DNA from: Shimia sediminis
Lineage (GTDB): Bacteria > Pseudomonadota > Alphaproteobacteria > Rhodobacterales > Rhodobacteraceae
Assembly (NCBI RefSeq): GCF_003990645.1
Contig: NZ_RYZK01000016.1
Span: forward strand, 1-64,000
Reading direction: 5' to 3'
Length of the DNA stretch: 64,000 nt
In this document: one piece after another, positions 27,651 to 38,569 of the stretch
How positions within the stretch are numbered: position 1 is the first letter of the stretch
Layout of the letters: the number at the start of each line of letters is the position of its first letter
The notes under the pieces: model-generated
What the model was told of the DNA's origin: nothing
What the model saw: only the letters and a program-made list of their open reading frames with translations
Database searches by the model: none
Position numbers and translations under genes: made by a program

Positions 27651-28765
27651 CGCAGCTCGGACTGATCCTCTTCCGGACCCAGCTGGTAGATGACAGATTT
27701 GTTCAACTGCACGGTCCGGTCCGTCATGGTGTCCAGCACGGTTCTCGAACGACCTTGGGCAAACTCTTCATGGTTTGCGGCCCCGTTAAACAGGGCAATC
27801 AGCGCCGGAGACTCTGCAACCACAAAGTGCGAGTTCTTGGCGTCGTCATTAAAGTCCGTCACATCGACAAAGATGATCGGATACTCGGAAAGCTCGGCAG
27901 AACTGTTCCCCAGCCCCAACCGGTCCGTGCCAGAGTTGATCAATGATGAAAGCCGCAAGGCCTTGTCAGATCCCGACGTAAAGACGACGAACTGGCTCGG
28001 CAGGCGCCCGACGCGGTCAAGCTGTTCCTTGAACAGATCCACCGCGATATCGGGCGATATCAAAAGCACACTGGCAATATTGCGATGTGCCCAGTTCGGG
28101 TTGGTCATTTCGATCTGACGCAGGGCCTCCATCGTCAGCAGGCCACCCATTGAATGCGCCATGATCAGGACATTTCGCGCCCCGGCCTGCGACAGGGTTC
28201 TCAGGACTTCCTCTAACGAGTCCCGCGCAAACAGCACACTCTCGCGGTCATAGGTATACCCGGTCGGGCGTCCTGCGCTGGGCCAGGAAAAGACAACGCC
28301 AACCCCTGGCGTGTCGAAATCGCTGAACAACTGCGCGCCCCGGAAAACCGAATCCGAGTAGCCATTAAAGTACCCGTGCACAAACAGCGTGACTTCGCGC
28401 TGTTCCGGCGGCAATGCCCTCAGCTGGGCCTTCAGCTCTCGCAGAAAGGCCTCTTTACCCTTCAGCTCCTGCTCTTCCGCGATGGTAAAATGTTTCTTGG
28501 GATTGGGATTGTCGCTGTATTTTGGCGCATCACCCGGATTGTGGCCCGGCGGGATGCCAACAACCGTTCTCAGGTACGCCGTCTCTTCCGCGCGCACATC
28601 GCTGAAATACCCAAGCTCGTTCCGCTCGCGGTTGGTCGCGACCAGCAAACTCCGCGAGTCGCGCTGAATGTCCGGTTGCAGCGGCACAATGGGCGCCGGA
28701 GTTCTGTCAGCACATGCGGCAAGGCAAACACACAAACAAACCCAAAACAGCCTTTTGAACATCAT
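27647..28765 (-). CDS. Alpha/beta hydrolase, DUF900 family lipoprotein
   Basis: A 372-residue protein with a lipoprotein signal (VCLAAC lipobox, Cys at about 18) and an alpha/beta-hydrolase domain. TLFVHGYFNGY holds the oxyanion loop and AHSMGG is the nucleophile elbow with catalytic Ser near residue 208. The FSWPSAGR motif marks the DUF900 family. The physiological ester is unknown. It lies 60 bases downstream of the hslU stop on the same strand and has no visible terminator before it, so partial read-through from hslVU is possible. Confidence 0.83.
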   Translation of the reverse strand: MMFKRLFWVCLCVCLAACADRTPAPIVPLQPDIQRDSRSLLVATNRERNELGYFSDVRAEETAYLRTVVGIPPGHNPGDAPKYSDNPNPKKHFTIAEEQELKGKEAFLRELKAQLRALPPEQREVTLFVHGYFNGYSDSVFRGAQLFSDFDTPGVGVVFSWPSAGRPTGYTYDRESVLFARDSLEEVLRTLSQAGARNVLIMAHSMGGLLTMEALRQIEMTNPNWAHRNIASVLLISPDIAVDLFKEQLDRVGRLPSQFVVFTSGSDKALRLSSLINSGTDRLGLGNSSAELSEYPIIFVDVTDFNDDAKNSHFVVAESPALIALFNGAANHEEFAQGRSRTVLDTMTDRTVQLNKSVIYQLGPEEDQSELR

Positions 28766-28825
28766 TCACCGTCCGCCAAAGCACATACCAACTAGGGCGT
28801 ACTTAAAAGCAAACGGCGATGAATA

Positions 28826-30136
28826 TCAAAGAACATATCGGCTGAGGTCAGTCGATCTGGTCAATTCGCCCAGGTTCTTCTCGACAAACGCGGCGTCAAC
28901 CGTCACCGACAGGCCAGACTGATCCGGTGCGGTAAAGCTCAGTTCTTCGAACACCCGCTCCATGATCGTGTACAGTCGGCGTGCCCCGATGTTCTCGATG
29001 CTTTGGTTCACATCTGCTGCAATCTTGGCCAGCGCGGCAATGCCCTCTTCGGTAAAGGTTACGGTGACGTCTTCTGTGCCCATCAACGCCGTGTACTGCA
29101 GGGTCAGCGCGTTATCCGTTTCGGTCAGAATGCGGACAAAGTCCTCTTCCGTCAGCGCGCGCAGCTCCACACGGATCGGCAAGCGCCCCTGAAGTTCCGG
29201 CAACAGGTCCGAAGGTTTGGCGATATGAAACGCCCCGGAGGCAATGAACAGAATATGGTCGGTTTTCACCGGCCCATGTTTGGTGCTGACGGTTGTGCCT
29301 TCGATCAACGGCAGCAGATCCCGCTGCACGCCTTCACGACTGACATCGCCACCGCGCGTTTCCTGCCGCGCGCAGACCTTGTCGATCTCGTCCAGAAACA
29401 CGATCCCGTTCTGCTCAACCGCTTCCAGCGCGGCCCGAGTCACGGTCTCGTCATCCAGCAACTTGTCTGCCTCTTCCGAGATCAGAACCTCGTAGCTTTC
29501 CGCCACCGTCATGCGACGCTTCACCGTGCGGCCGCCCATCGCCTTGCCAAACAGATCACCCAGATTCATCATGCCCATCTGGCCGCTGGGCTGTCCCGGA
29601 ATGTCGAACATGCCGCCCATCGGGTTCGAAGTATCGGCAACGTCCAGCTCAATCACCGTGTCATCCAGCTCGCCGGACTTCAGCTTTTTGCGGAACATCT
29701 CGCGTGTGCCTTCGCGGGCGTCCTGCCCGGCAATGGCTTCGACCACACGCTCTTCGGCGGCAGCATGGGCGTTGGCCTTGACCTCATCGCGCATCATGTC
29801 GCGGGTCATGGCAATGGCGCTATCCACCAGATCACGCACGATCTGCTCAACATCGCGCCCGACATAGCCCACTTCGGTAAACTTCGTCGCCTCAACCTTG
29901 ATAAACGGCGCCTTAGCCAGCTTTGCCAGACGACGGCTGATCTCGGTCTTGCCGACACCGGTCGGGCCGATCATCAGGATGTTCTTGGGATACACCTCTT
30001 CGCGCAGATCATCCGACAACTGCTTGCGCCGCCAGCGGTTGCGCAGCGCCACGGCCACGGCACGTTTGGCATCCTTCTGGCCGATGATGAAACGGTCCAG
30101 TTCCGAGACGATTTCGCGGGGGGTCAGGTCAGTCAT
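28826..30136 (-). CDS. hslU: HslU, ATPase subunit of the HslUV protease
   Basis: A 436-residue AAA+ unfoldase: [12 protein letters not shown]-terminus, Walker [10 protein letters not shown] near residue 57, the pore GYVGRD motif, the intermediate domain (about 110-240), Walker [10 protein letters not shown] and a C-terminus ending YVL. It unfolds substrates into the HslV chamber. The stop of hslV is 2 bases upstream and a sigma-32-type promoter lies ahead of hslV. The operon is therefore predicted to be heat induced. Confidence 0.97.
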   Translation of the reverse strand: MTDLTPREIVSELDRFIIGQKDAKRAVAVALRNRWRRKQLSDDLREEVYPKNILMIGPTGVGKTEISRRLAKLAKAPFIKVEATKFTEVGYVGRDVEQIVRDLVDSAIAMTRDMMRDEVKANAHAAAEERVVEAIAGQDAREGTREMFRKKLKSGELDDTVIELDVADTSNPMGGMFDIPGQPSGQMGMMNLGDLFGKAMGGRTVKRRMTVAESYEVLISEEADKLLDDETVTRAALEAVEQNGIVFLDEIDKVCARQETRGGDVSREGVQRDLLPLIEGTTVSTKHGPVKTDHILFIASGAFHIAKPSDLLPELQGRLPIRVELRALTEEDFVRILTETDNALTLQYTALMGTEDVTVTFTEEGIAALAKIAADVNQSIENIGARRLYTIMERVFEELSFTAPDQSGLSVTVDAAFVEKNLGELTRSTDLSRYVL

Positions 30137-30138
30137 TC

Positions 30139-30690
30139 TCAGATCTTCTCAACTGTCAGGTTGCCATTGGTGTAAACGCAGATGTCCGCCGCAATCGCCA
30201 TCGCGTCGCGCGCCACCTGTTCGGCTGGTTTGTCGCTGTCCATCATCGCGCGCGCCGCCGCGAGGGCAAAGTTGCCGCCCGATCCGATCGCCGCCACATC
30301 ATGTTCCGGTTCCAGAACATCCCCTGCCCCGGTGATCACGAACATGTCCGTGCCATCCGTCACGATCAGCATCGCCTCGAGCTTTTGCAGGTACTTGTCG
30401 GTCCGCCAGTCCTTGGCCAATTCCACGCTCGCGCGCGCCAGCTGTCCGGGAGTCGCCTCCAGCTTGGCCTCCAACCGCTCCAGCAGCGTAAAGGCATCCG
30501 CGGTCGATCCCGCAAATCCCGCCACAACCTCATATCCACCGGGGGACAGACGCCGCACCTTGCGCGCCGAGCCCTTGATGACGGTCTGACCCAGGGAAAC
30601 CTGCCCATCCCCAGCAACAACGACCTCGCCGTCTTTCTTGACGCCTATGATGGTTGTGCCGTGCCAGCCGGGAAAGTGATCGTCTGCCAT
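30139..30690 (-). CDS. hslV: HslV, peptidase subunit of the HslUV protease
   Basis: A 183-residue Ntn-hydrolase related to the proteasome beta subunit. The active-site Thr is in WHGTTI (about residue 11). The short propeptide [11 protein letters not shown] is usual in alphaproteobacteria, while E. coli exposes Thr directly after Met. GDGQVSLG and [15 protein letters not shown] are conserved. The ATG at 30690 follows AGGAGGCCCC; the open frame upstream is not supported. Confidence 0.96.
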   Translation of the reverse strand: MADDHFPGWHGTTIIGVKKDGEVVVAGDGQVSLGQTVIKGSARKVRRLSPGGYEVVAGFAGSTADAFTLLERLEAKLEATPGQLARASVELAKDWRTDKYLQKLEAMLIVTDGTDMFVITGAGDVLEPEHDVAAIGSGGNFALAAARAMMDSDKPAEQVARDAMAIAADICVYTNGNLTVEKI

Positions 30691-30716
30691 GGGGGCCTCC
30701 TGTTTGTCTGACGCCC

Positions 30717-30746
30717 TATATGAGGCTCGACGCCGCGCTGTACAAG
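30717..30746 (-). promoter_or_regulatory. Sigma-32 (RpoH)-type promoter of hslVU
   Basis: On the minus strand CTTGTAC (30746-30740) and CCTCATATA (30725-30717) are 14 bases apart. This gives 8 of 9 matches to the RpoH -10 consensus CCCCATNTA and the expected spacing. It sits 27 bases upstream of the hslV ATG. Confidence 0.72.
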
Positions 30747-30788
30747 CCTTGGGTTGTCGCATCGGCGCGAACCCAATAGCGTCACATC

Positions 30789-31694
30789 ATGACCGCCGAA
30801 CCCCATGTGACCTTCTTCCTGCCCGACGGCCTGCGCCAAAGCGCCGAAGCTGGCGAACATAACTTTATTGGCAAGATTGAAACAGTCGTGCGCGCCGCTG
30901 GCATGGGCGTTGATTTCCAGGACCCCTCGCGCGCGCGTCCTGACGATCCGGGCTACAGCCTGTTTCACATGCAGGACCCGCTAAATCCGCGTGGCGCGAC
31001 CATTCGGCGAAACTATTTCTACCCGTTCTGGCACATCGAACACGGCAATCAGCGTTGGGACTGGGATGTCGCGCGCGCCCGGTTCGATCTGCCCGACGTA
31101 AACCGCGCTGAGATCAACCGGTTCTACGGCTACTGGCAAAAGCGCCTGTTTGGCGACGCGTTGCGCAATGTCACCCGTGACGGTTTTGTTTATGTGCCGC
31201 TGCAGGGCAAGCTGCTTGAAAGGCGGTCGTTTCAGGAGTGCAGCCCGATCAGAATGCTGCAACGCGTGCTGGAACAGGTGCCCGACAGGCCAATCATCGC
31301 CGCGCTCCACCCCAAGGAGCATTACGAGCCTGACGAGATTCAGGCGCTCGACAAACTCGACCACGATTTTGACCGGCTGGAAATTCGCATCGGCGACATG
31401 GAGCCCCTGCTCGCCGGGTGCGACTATATCGTGACCCAGAATTCCGGCGTGGCGTTTTCAGGCTTCTTCTTTGGCAAGCCTTGCGTTCTGTTCGCCAAGA
31501 TCGACTTTCACCACATCGCCTGCAACGTCTCATCTCTGGGTGTGGACGCGGCGTTTGCCCGGGTGCAGGATATTGTCCCCGACTATGCCGGCTATGTCTG
31601 GTGGTTCCTGCAACACATGTCGATCAACGCAGGCCGCCCCGAGGCCGAGGAAAAAATCCGCAACAGGCTGGCGGTGCTTCGCTGGCCGGTTTGA
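30789..31694 (+). CDS. Capsule polysaccharide synthase-like (KpsS/KpsC-type) protein
   Basis: A 301-residue protein without signal peptide or membrane segment. The FVYVPLQGKLLERRSF stretch, AALHPKEHY, and the late QNSGVAFSGFFFGKPCVLF motif resemble the Kdo-transferase-like capsule polysaccharide synthases (KpsS/KpsC, PF05159). Those use a nucleotide-sugar donor to build phospholipid-linked glycans. No capsule genes surround it; it lies between hslV and trxA, so it may make a different glycan or be an orphan. It starts 98 bases from the divergent hslV start. Family placement is moderately sure, function inferred. Confidence 0.6.
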   Translation: MTAEPHVTFFLPDGLRQSAEAGEHNFIGKIETVVRAAGMGVDFQDPSRARPDDPGYSLFHMQDPLNPRGATIRRNYFYPFWHIEHGNQRWDWDVARARFDLPDVNRAEINRFYGYWQKRLFGDALRNVTRDGFVYVPLQGKLLERRSFQECSPIRMLQRVLEQVPDRPIIAALHPKEHYEPDEIQALDKLDHDFDRLEIRIGDMEPLLAGCDYIVTQNSGVAFSGFFFGKPCVLFAKIDFHHIACNVSSLGVDAAFARVQDIVPDYAGYVWWFLQHMSINAGRPEAEEKIRNRLAVLRWPV

Positions 31695-31724
31695 TCCATT
31701 TTGCGGCGAAATCTCCGAATGACC

Positions 31725-31770
31725 AAGTTGTACAACATGGAGAAAGGCCCTCAAAAAAGTTGTACAACAT
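31725..31770. repeat. Two copies of a palindromic GTTGTACAAC box
   Basis: AAGTTGTACAACAT occurs at 31725-31738 and again at 31757-31770, 32 bp apart (three helical turns). The core GTTGTACAAC is a perfect palindrome. Both copies lie in the gap between the convergent ends of the capsule-type gene and trxA. They look like operator half-turn-spaced sites, but no promoter or gene they could control is obvious. Confidence 0.6.
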
Positions 31771-31828
31771 CGTCACTTTGCCCATTTTTGCGATTTGTTA
31801 AGCATTTACAGGCGGCTCGCGACGCGCG

Positions 31829-31859
31829 CAAAAAAACGGGCGCCGCAGTGGCGCCCGTT
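31829..31859 (-). terminator. Intrinsic terminator of trxA
   Basis: AACGGGCGCC and GGCGCCCGTT form a perfect 10-bp GC-rich stem around a five-base loop. On the minus strand it is followed by a run of six or seven T. It begins 24 bases past the trxA stop. Confidence 0.88.
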
Positions 31860-31882
31860 CGTTCAAATCATGTGATTTGCGA

Positions 31883-32203
31883 TCAGATCGAGTCTTCGAT
31901 CCAGCTTTGCAGCGCCGCTTTCGGGGCCGCACCTGCGCGGTTCGAAACAACCTGACCGTCCTTGAAAATGAACAGCGCCGGAATGCCGCGCACGCCCATG
32001 GCGGCGGGCGAATTCGGGTTGGAATCGACGTCGACTTTGACGATCTTTACCTTGCCTTCCATCTCGGCCGACAGCTCTTCCAGAGCCGGGCCAATCTGCT
32101 TACAGGGGCCGCACCATTCGGCCCAGAAATCGACGACGACGGGAACGTCAGAGTTTTTGACTTCGGCGTCAAAGGTGGCATCAGTGACAGCAACGGTTGC
32201 CAT
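31883..32203 (-). CDS. trxA: Thioredoxin
   Basis: A 106-residue thioredoxin with the WCGPC redox motif near residue 30, the cis-Pro loop GIPALF and the KxxGAAP ending region. It reduces disulfides in the cytoplasm through NADPH-thioredoxin reductase. The ATG at 32203 follows CAGGAGACCCCC; an open frame continues 75 bases further into the addA end but is unlikely to be translated. It is downstream of addA on the same strand with a 50-base gap, the common alphaproteobacterial order. Confidence 0.97.
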   Translation of the reverse strand: MATVAVTDATFDAEVKNSDVPVVVDFWAEWCGPCKQIGPALEELSAEMEGKVKIVKVDVDSNPNSPAAMGVRGIPALFIFKDGQVVSNRAGAAPKAALQSWIEDSI

Positions 32204-32252
32204 AATGGGGGTCTCCTGAAAGGGGGTCTTGAGTGGTTTGTTCCGTGCGAAC

Positions 32253-35200
32253 CTATGAAGCGACCCCGGGAACGTCAAGGTATCCTGTATCTGCCAGCGC
32301 TTTTGTCACAAGATCGTGTGGCACCACCATAAGCGTCGCCGTATTGGTCCAGAGAATGGCGGTTTCAATGCGATGCTCTGGGTAAACCTCTGAAATCGCA
32401 TGGGCATAGGCCCCCATCTGGCGCAGCAAACCGTCAGGTGTTTTCTCTGGCGTGCCGGGAACTCCGGCGTTGGTTTTAAAGTCCACGATCATCACACGGT
32501 CTTCGGAAATGACAAGGCGATCAATGATCCCGTGCATCCGATGTGCCCCAAGGTCCGCGGTCACGGAAACCTCGGCCAGGGTGTCTGACGCGAACAGAAA
32601 CGCAAGCTCCGGTGCCTCCAGAACGCGGGTTGCTTCGGCCAGGGCGTCGGCCTGCTCTTGTGGGCCACCGCCAAGGGGCGACAGCATGGTCTGCGTGATC
32701 TGGGGCCATTGCGACCTGGGATGGTTTGGCAAATGCTCCAACAACACATGGACCTGATTTCCATACCGCTTTGCCGTTTCCTCATCGCGCCCCGTGTCGC
32801 TGGGCAGCGCCTTGGCCCCGCCCAGATCAGACGGGCTAAGCGTCGTGGTTCTGGCCTCTGGTTTCGCGGCAATTTCGGTTATAAACCCCTGAACTTCAAC
32901 GGTTTCTTTGTCTGCCGAGGCAACGCTATCCTTCACGGGGCCGGACCAATCCCCAAGCGAATATCGCAACCCCTGCCCGCCCGGCAGGTCGTGTTGTTCG
33001 GCGCCCAAATGCACCAGCCCATCGCGAACGGTGTCGTACCAGCTTTGTCCGTCCTTGCCCAAATCACCCGCCGCCGCGACCATCAACCATTTCTCGGCCC
33101 GCGTCATCGCCACGTAGAGCAACCGCTGGCGTTCCGCCCGTATCGTGTCCGCACGCGCCTCGCGCGCCGCCTTTAGCGCGCTTGGGCTGGCCCCCGGCGG
33201 CATGCTCCACAGGGCTTCGCCGTCATGCTCGACAATTTGGCTGTCATTCCGGATCAGACGGCGGCCCGTATCGGGCAGGATCACGATCGGCGCCTCGAGC
33301 CCCTTGGACCCATGCACCGTCATGACCCTGATCTGATCCCCCGCACTGTCCATCTGGCGCTTGATCTCTAGGTCGTCGGTTTCCATCCAGATCAAAAAGC
33401 CGGTCAGGCTGGGCACCGCGCTGCGTTCATAGGCCAAAGCCTGGCTCAGCAGTGCGTTGATGCCATCCTCGGCCTCTTTACCCAGCCGCGCCAACAGGTG
33501 CCGCCGCCCGTCATGGCGCGTCAGAACCCGTTCAATCAAATCATAGGGCCGCAAAAAATCGGACTGCGCCATGAGGTCCGCAATGACGGCCATGGTGGTG
33601 GGGAACTCTGCCTTGCGTTCTCGCAAAGCGTGCCACAACAAAGGAGACTGCCGTCGGTGGGCCAGGTCAAAAAGTTGCTGTTCATTCCACCCAAACAAGG
33701 GGGACCGCAGAACCGTCGCCAAGGACAGGCTGTCCTCGGGCGTTGCGAGAAACGACAGGAGCGCGCCAAGGTCCCGCACGGCCAGCTCGGCCCCGACCTT
33801 GAGCCGATCCGCCCCGGCAATAGGAAGGTTCCGCGCCTTGCAGGCCCGAATGATCTCGTGAAACAAATCCGAACGACGCTGCACCAGAACCAGAAAATCC
33901 CCGGCGCGCACCGGACGCTGAGAAAAGACCCCACTTGGGTCTTTTTCCGCCGGAATAGTCTGTTTTTCAGTGATAAGGCGCGCAATTTCGTCAGCAACAC
34001 GATTTGCCAGGACAACCGTGTGATGCGTCTCGCCCAGACGATCAACCGGTTTGTACCAGGCGTCTTTCTCTGGTTTTGTCGCAGCTTCTACCAGCGGCCA
34101 GAGGTCCACCCGGCCCGGCATGTCTTCGTGAAAGGCCTTGTGTTCAGAGCCTGGCTGAACGCCCGTTTTCATTGCGCCTTTGAGGGTCTCATCAACCAAC
34201 CGCAGGATCGCGGCAGACGACCGAAAGGAATATTCCAACTCAAGCTGGTTGAGTGGCCTGCCCGTCGGTTCAAGTCGCTGGGCAAACTCTGCTTGCATAC
34301 GATCAAACTCGGCCGGATCAGCCCCTTGAAAGCTGTAGATTGATTGCTTTTTGTCGCCGACAACAAAAATCGTGCGATCAATCTCGCCGCGAGCGCCCTG
34401 ACCGCTGGTGAACTCCTGGGCAAGACGCTCAATCACCTGCCACTGCGCCGGGCTGGTGTCCTGGGCCTCATCAACAAGGATGTGGTCTATGCCACCATCC
34501 AGCCTGTAAAGAACCCATTCCGCCACGGCGGAGTCGTTCAACAAGGCGCGGGCGCGGAGAATGAGGTCATCAAAATCAAGCAAGCCCTGTTGCTGTTTGC
34601 GCGCTTCGTAGTGGTGCAGAAAGCGGTGCCCAAAGTGGGATAGCACCTCGGATCGGCGGGCCCCAATCAGCGCCAACCGTGCCTCGCGGGCGTCTTGCAC
34701 ACGTAGCATGAGCGGCGCAATCTGCTCTGCAATATGGGGATGTTTCTTTTGTGCGGCCTTGGAAGGAATAGACCCTAACTTGGCTGAAAATGGCTCTTTT
34801 GCTTTTTCACCCGTCAGAAAAACCTCTTCCAGTTCGGCGAGCGAACCGAATCCGAGTTCTGACATACTGAAAAGCTTTTCGGCCGCCTTTTTGTCATTGA
34901 CCCCTCCATCCCGCAAAGCGGTGACAAGGCTGGCAATCAATACGTCTTCACCACCCAGGAACACCTGGGCCTCGAGTGCGGCTTCGGTCAGGTCCGGAGA
35001 TTGCCCGAGCTGTTCCAGCATCTGCCGCGCCGAGCGGCTGTTTTCAAACAGCTCGCGATTCCGTACGACTTCGGCGGTCAGATCTTCGAGGTTTTCGCCC
35101 GTGAATTGCGACGCGAGTTGCTTGATCAGCGGGGCATCCTCGCCCTCTGCCATGTCCGTGACAATGTCGTCGCGCAGCAGCGCTGACGCCCGGTCCTCCA

Positions 35201-35642
35201 TTTCGGCAAAAAGCGGAGAAACCCCGGCTTCCAGCGGAAAGCGCCGCAGCAAGGATGAACAAAACGAGTGGATTGTCTGGATCTTCAACCCACCGGGCGT
35301 TTCAATCGCCCGTGCAAAGAGCGTGCGGGCATTTCGCAAGAGTTCGGGATCAAGGTTCTGATCGACCCCAAGCGCCGCCAGCTCCTGCCGCAATTCGGGA
35401 TCGCCCTTCATCGCCCAGGCGCCAAGCCGTTTGAACAGCCGGTTCTGCATCTCGCTGGCAGCGGCCTTGGTGTAGGTCAGGCAGAGGATATGCTGGGGCA
35501 GCACCCCTTCCAGCAACAACCGCGCAACGCGGTCTGTCAGCACGCGCGTTTTGCCCGATCCCGCATTTGCTGACAGCCATGTGCTTTCCTTGGGTCGCGC
35601 GGCCTGAACCTGCCGTTCCGAGGCGTCATCCCGCAAGATCAT
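32253..35642 (-). CDS. addA: AddA, helicase-nuclease subunit of the AddAB double-strand break repair enzyme
   Basis: A 1129-residue UvrD-like helicase: Walker A ANAGSGKT near residue 27, [12 protein letters not shown], Walker [20 protein letters not shown], and the C-terminal RecB-type nuclease with IVDFKTN. With AddB it resects ends and loads RecA, the alphaproteobacterial counterpart of RecBCD. The ATG at 35642 overlaps the addB stop as ATGA. An in-frame upstream start (13 residues more) has no added support. Confidence 0.95.
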   Translation of the reverse strand: MILRDDASERQVQAARPKESTWLSANAGSGKTRVLTDRVARLLLEGVLPQHILCLTYTKAAASEMQNRLFKRLGAWAMKGDPELRQELAALGVDQNLDPELLRNARTLFARAIETPGGLKIQTIHSFCSSLLRRFPLEAGVSPLFAEMEDRASALLRDDIVTDMAEGEDAPLIKQLASQFTGENLEDLTAEVVRNRELFENSRSARQMLEQLGQSPDLTEAALEAQVFLGGEDVLIASLVTALRDGGVNDKKAAEKLFSMSELGFGSLAELEEVFLTGEKAKEPFSAKLGSIPSKAAQKKHPHIAEQIAPLMLRVQDAREARLALIGARRSEVLSHFGHRFLHHYEARKQQQGLLDFDDLILRARALLNDSAVAEWVLYRLDGGIDHILVDEAQDTSPAQWQVIERLAQEFTSGQGARGEIDRTIFVVGDKKQSIYSFQGADPAEFDRMQAEFAQRLEPTGRPLNQLELEYSFRSSAAILRLVDETLKGAMKTGVQPGSEHKAFHEDMPGRVDLWPLVEAATKPEKDAWYKPVDRLGETHHTVVLANRVADEIARLITEKQTIPAEKDPSGVFSQRPVRAGDFLVLVQRRSDLFHEIIRACKARNLPIAGADRLKVGAELAVRDLGALLSFLATPEDSLSLATVLRSPLFGWNEQQLFDLAHRRQSPLLWHALRERKAEFPTTMAVIADLMAQSDFLRPYDLIERVLTRHDGRRHLLARLGKEAEDGINALLSQALAYERSAVPSLTGFLIWMETDDLEIKRQMDSAGDQIRVMTVHGSKGLEAPIVILPDTGRRLIRNDSQIVEHDGEALWSMPPGASPSALKAAREARADTIRAERQRLLYVAMTRAEKWLMVAAAGDLGKDGQSWYDTVRDGLVHLGAEQHDLPGGQGLRYSLGDWSGPVKDSVASADKETVEVQGFITEIAAKPEARTTTLSPSDLGGAKALPSDTGRDEETAKRYGNQVHVLLEHLPNHPRSQWPQITQTMLSPLGGGPQEQADALAEATRVLEAPELAFLFASDTLAEVSVTADLGAHRMHGIIDRLVISEDRVMIVDFKTNAGVPGTPEKTPDGLLRQMGAYAHAISEVYPEHRIETAILWTNTATLMVVPHDLVTKALADTGYLDVPGVAS

Positions 35643-38569
35643 GTCAGATCCTCCGGGATTGGGGCATCCGTGACATCCCATTCACCAAATCTGGCGAGCT
35701 GATCATAGTCCCCCACGTCCCGATCGCTTTGCATGGCGCGCCGCGCGGTGAACCCGTGCGAGGTATCGGCGTAATGGGCAATCAGCTGAAGGAATTCGGC
35801 CCAAACCTGACCGGCGGGTGTTTCCTCAAGCGGGGCTGCGACATCTCTGGGCGAAGCCCCCAACCCGATATAGATCGCTGCGACCACGTCTGCCGGGTCG
35901 ATATCGCGAAATCCGCCCTTCTCTGCCATCGCGGCTTCTAGCAACAATTGCTTGTCAAAGTAGGTCTGTTCGTCTTTCGAAGGTGGGTTTCCGGTCTTGT
36001 AATCATAGATCACCAGCGCGCCTGTCTCGGTCCTGTCGATCCGGTCGGCTTTCCCAACGAGCTGAAACCCGAGGTCAGGAATTGTGATGCTCGCCTCACG
36101 CTCAAAAGCTGTCGGCTTTGCGTTCTCGCGGCGTTTCTGCTCTCCGGAGATGAAATGTTCAGCGGTACGATCAAGACGCGCTGCCCACAACGCACGTGCC
36201 GTGGGCCAAGGCACCTTTTGGGCAAGAATAGTCTCTGACACAGACAAAAGATGATCTCTGTTCAAATTGCGTTCGTCTGCCTCGACATCCTGAATGAACT
36301 GTTCCAAGACATCGTGCACGGCGATACCGCGCAACAAGGCATCCGGCGTTTTCATCAGGCTGTCGAGAGGTTTGAGACGAAGGATTTCCCGGGCATAGAC
36401 TGCGTATGGATCCCGGATCAGACGTTTAACCTGGGTCACCGAAAGCCGGGACAGCCGCGCATTTTCCGGCGGGCGCGGCGATGGCCGGGTGTTGGGAGTG
36501 ACCGGCTCCACATGTTCGACCGCCCTGACGAGGTTCAGCCATTCGCCCCCACGCGCGCGCATGTCTGCCAATGCCTGATTGCCGCCCTGCGCTGGTAGGC
36601 CGTCGAGCAGGTTCATCAACCTGTTTATCCAGCGAGAGGGCACCGTTTCGGCCTCATCAGACCGGACTGACCGGGTCACCCAGACTTCGGGCGCTGCGAC
36701 GGCCTGTTGAAAGTCATGCGCAGACAGGCCGATACGACGCTCTGGCAAAAGCAAACCGGCGTCATGTCGCATTTTCCGGTTAAGCCAGGGGTCAGGCGCG
36801 GGCGCTTCGGGCCAGCTGCCTTCGTTGAGACCGCCCAGGATCACCAGATCAGCGCCTTGAACCCGTGCCTCCAATGTGCCCCAGATCAAGACACCGGGAT
36901 GGCCCTGATCCCGGTCGCGCACCTCGTTTCGGGCAAGCACAGCCCCGATCAGATCGGCATAGTCGACGGCGGTCATATCCCCGGCATAACTGGCATTCAG
37001 CCGCAAATCTGCAACGACTTCGGCGGCCTTGCGTCCTGCGGCCTCGTCCCAAAGACCGCCAGTTCCATCAGAGGGCCCGGCGGCAAGTGTTTCTGCCAAC
37101 GCTATATGCGTATCCAGTTGTCTTGAAAGAGATGTCTTCCCATCCAAACGCTTTCCAAAAAAGTGCCTGATGACCCACTCGACCCATTCGGTGGGCACTT
37201 TTTCTTGCGACTTACCCCACGCCTTCATGGCCTCTGGCTCGGGATACGTCATCCCCTTGCGGCGCATCATGAGTTCGAGTTCTCGGGTGTTTAACAGGTG
37301 CGCGTTGCGGTCAATCCCGCTGTGGCACAAAGGATGTTTCAAAAGGGTCAGCAGCATCTCGGCTGTCAGCTTGCGATGAAACAGCGCCGCGACATGCAAC
37401 AGAAACCGACCCGGCGGGCTCAACTGCAAAGGCGTCCCCGCACTGTCGTCTGGCACAATTCTCCAACGGTCCAGAGCGGCTGTGACTTGACGCGTCAACA
37501 TGCGATCCGGCGTGATCAGCGCAGCCGTTTGGCCATCTTCGACCGCCTTGCGCAAGCGCAGCGCGATGGCCAGCGCCTCTTCCCTCATCGATTGCGCCTC
37601 GATCAACGTCACTCCACGGGTCGCGCCTGTCAGGTTTGCCAGCTTTGGCCCCTCGCTCAGCCATTGATCCGTGACAGGTGCGGGACGCAGGGCAAGTGAC
37701 ACCAGCGCATTGCGTTCGGTGCTCGGGGGTTGGTCATCGGTCCAGAGTTGGATGTCATCCGGAGTGATCCCAAGCGAGTCCATGAGCTTTTGGAACCGAA
37801 ATTGCGGATGGTCTTCGGCGGTGAGCGCATCGCCCAAGGTGTCCCAGGTCCCGCGCGGCATGTTGGTGTCAAACCCCGGCAGGATGATGGCGCCTTGCGG
37901 CAAACGCGCGACGGCCTTCATCAACATCAGCGTTGTGCCGCGCGACCCGGTGGACCCGGCGAGGATGATGGGATGCTGAGGAGGATTTGTCCGCCACGTT
38001 TCGGACAGGGTCTCGACAACCCGGCGCTGACGGGTTTCCGCATCGGGGCGCTCATCAACGTCCTCCAGAAAATGCCGGGCAATTGAAAAAAACGTCTTGG
38101 CGCGTTCCCAATGTCCGGATTGATCTGACACATCCAGGGCGTCGATCGCGTCCGGAGACACGCCTTCACCTGCCATTTCATCCATCAGGGTTGCCAGACT
38201 GTCAGCCAGATCAAAAAGCGTTGCACGCGCGGCCAGATCCGGTTGCTGATCAAGCAGACGAGCAATGAGCTGCGTCAGCTCGAACCGTTTGCGCAGCGGC
38301 GAAATGGCTGGCGGCACGGTGGCAGCAACGTGTTGTGCGCCTAGGTTTGACAACAGAGAGATGTGGGGCAGCAACCTCGCGGGGCCCGCGTCAAACAAGC
38401 TGCGCACGCGGCGCTCCATCCGGCTGGTGTTCACGATCAGCTGCGCGCGGGCCAGGGCATCAGGGGGGCAACCTTTGGTACGCGAGATCAGCCCAGCGAC
38501 CAGCGCTTTGGGGAAATCAACGCCGGGCGGCAAGGCAAAAACCCGAGGGGTGGGCCACGGCTCAAACAT
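35639..38569 (-). CDS. addB: AddB, nuclease subunit of AddAB
   Basis: A 976-residue protein with an inactivated helicase-like N-terminal half and a C-terminal PD-(D/E)xK nuclease (ETGALVIYDYKTG, with D and K catalytic residues). It is of the alphaproteobacterial AddB type. Four cysteines for the Fe-S cluster of the Bacillus enzyme are not apparent. The start overlaps the murU-like stop by 8 bases and the stop overlaps addA, making the murU-addB-addA part a tightly coupled unit. Confidence 0.93.
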   Translation of the reverse strand: MFEPWPTPRVFALPPGVDFPKALVAGLISRTKGCPPDALARAQLIVNTSRMERRVRSLFDAGPARLLPHISLLSNLGAQHVAATVPPAISPLRKRFELTQLIARLLDQQPDLAARATLFDLADSLATLMDEMAGEGVSPDAIDALDVSDQSGHWERAKTFFSIARHFLEDVDERPDAETRQRRVVETLSETWRTNPPQHPIILAGSTGSRGTTLMLMKAVARLPQGAIILPGFDTNMPRGTWDTLGDALTAEDHPQFRFQKLMDSLGITPDDIQLWTDDQPPSTERNALVSLALRPAPVTDQWLSEGPKLANLTGATRGVTLIEAQSMREEALAIALRLRKAVEDGQTAALITPDRMLTRQVTAALDRWRIVPDDSAGTPLQLSPPGRFLLHVAALFHRKLTAEMLLTLLKHPLCHSGIDRNAHLLNTRELELMMRRKGMTYPEPEAMKAWGKSQEKVPTEWVEWVIRHFFGKRLDGKTSLSRQLDTHIALAETLAAGPSDGTGGLWDEAAGRKAAEVVADLRLNASYAGDMTAVDYADLIGAVLARNEVRDRDQGHPGVLIWGTLEARVQGADLVILGGLNEGSWPEAPAPDPWLNRKMRHDAGLLLPERRIGLSAHDFQQAVAAPEVWVTRSVRSDEAETVPSRWINRLMNLLDGLPAQGGNQALADMRARGGEWLNLVRAVEHVEPVTPNTRPSPRPPENARLSRLSVTQVKRLIRDPYAVYAREILRLKPLDSLMKTPDALLRGIAVHDVLEQFIQDVEADERNLNRDHLLSVSETILAQKVPWPTARALWAARLDRTAEHFISGEQKRRENAKPTAFEREASITIPDLGFQLVGKADRIDRTETGALVIYDYKTGNPPSKDEQTYFDKQLLLEAAMAEKGGFRDIDPADVVAAIYIGLGASPRDVAAPLEETPAGQVWAEFLQLIAHYADTSHGFTARRAMQSDRDVGDYDQLARFGEWDVTDAPIPEDLT

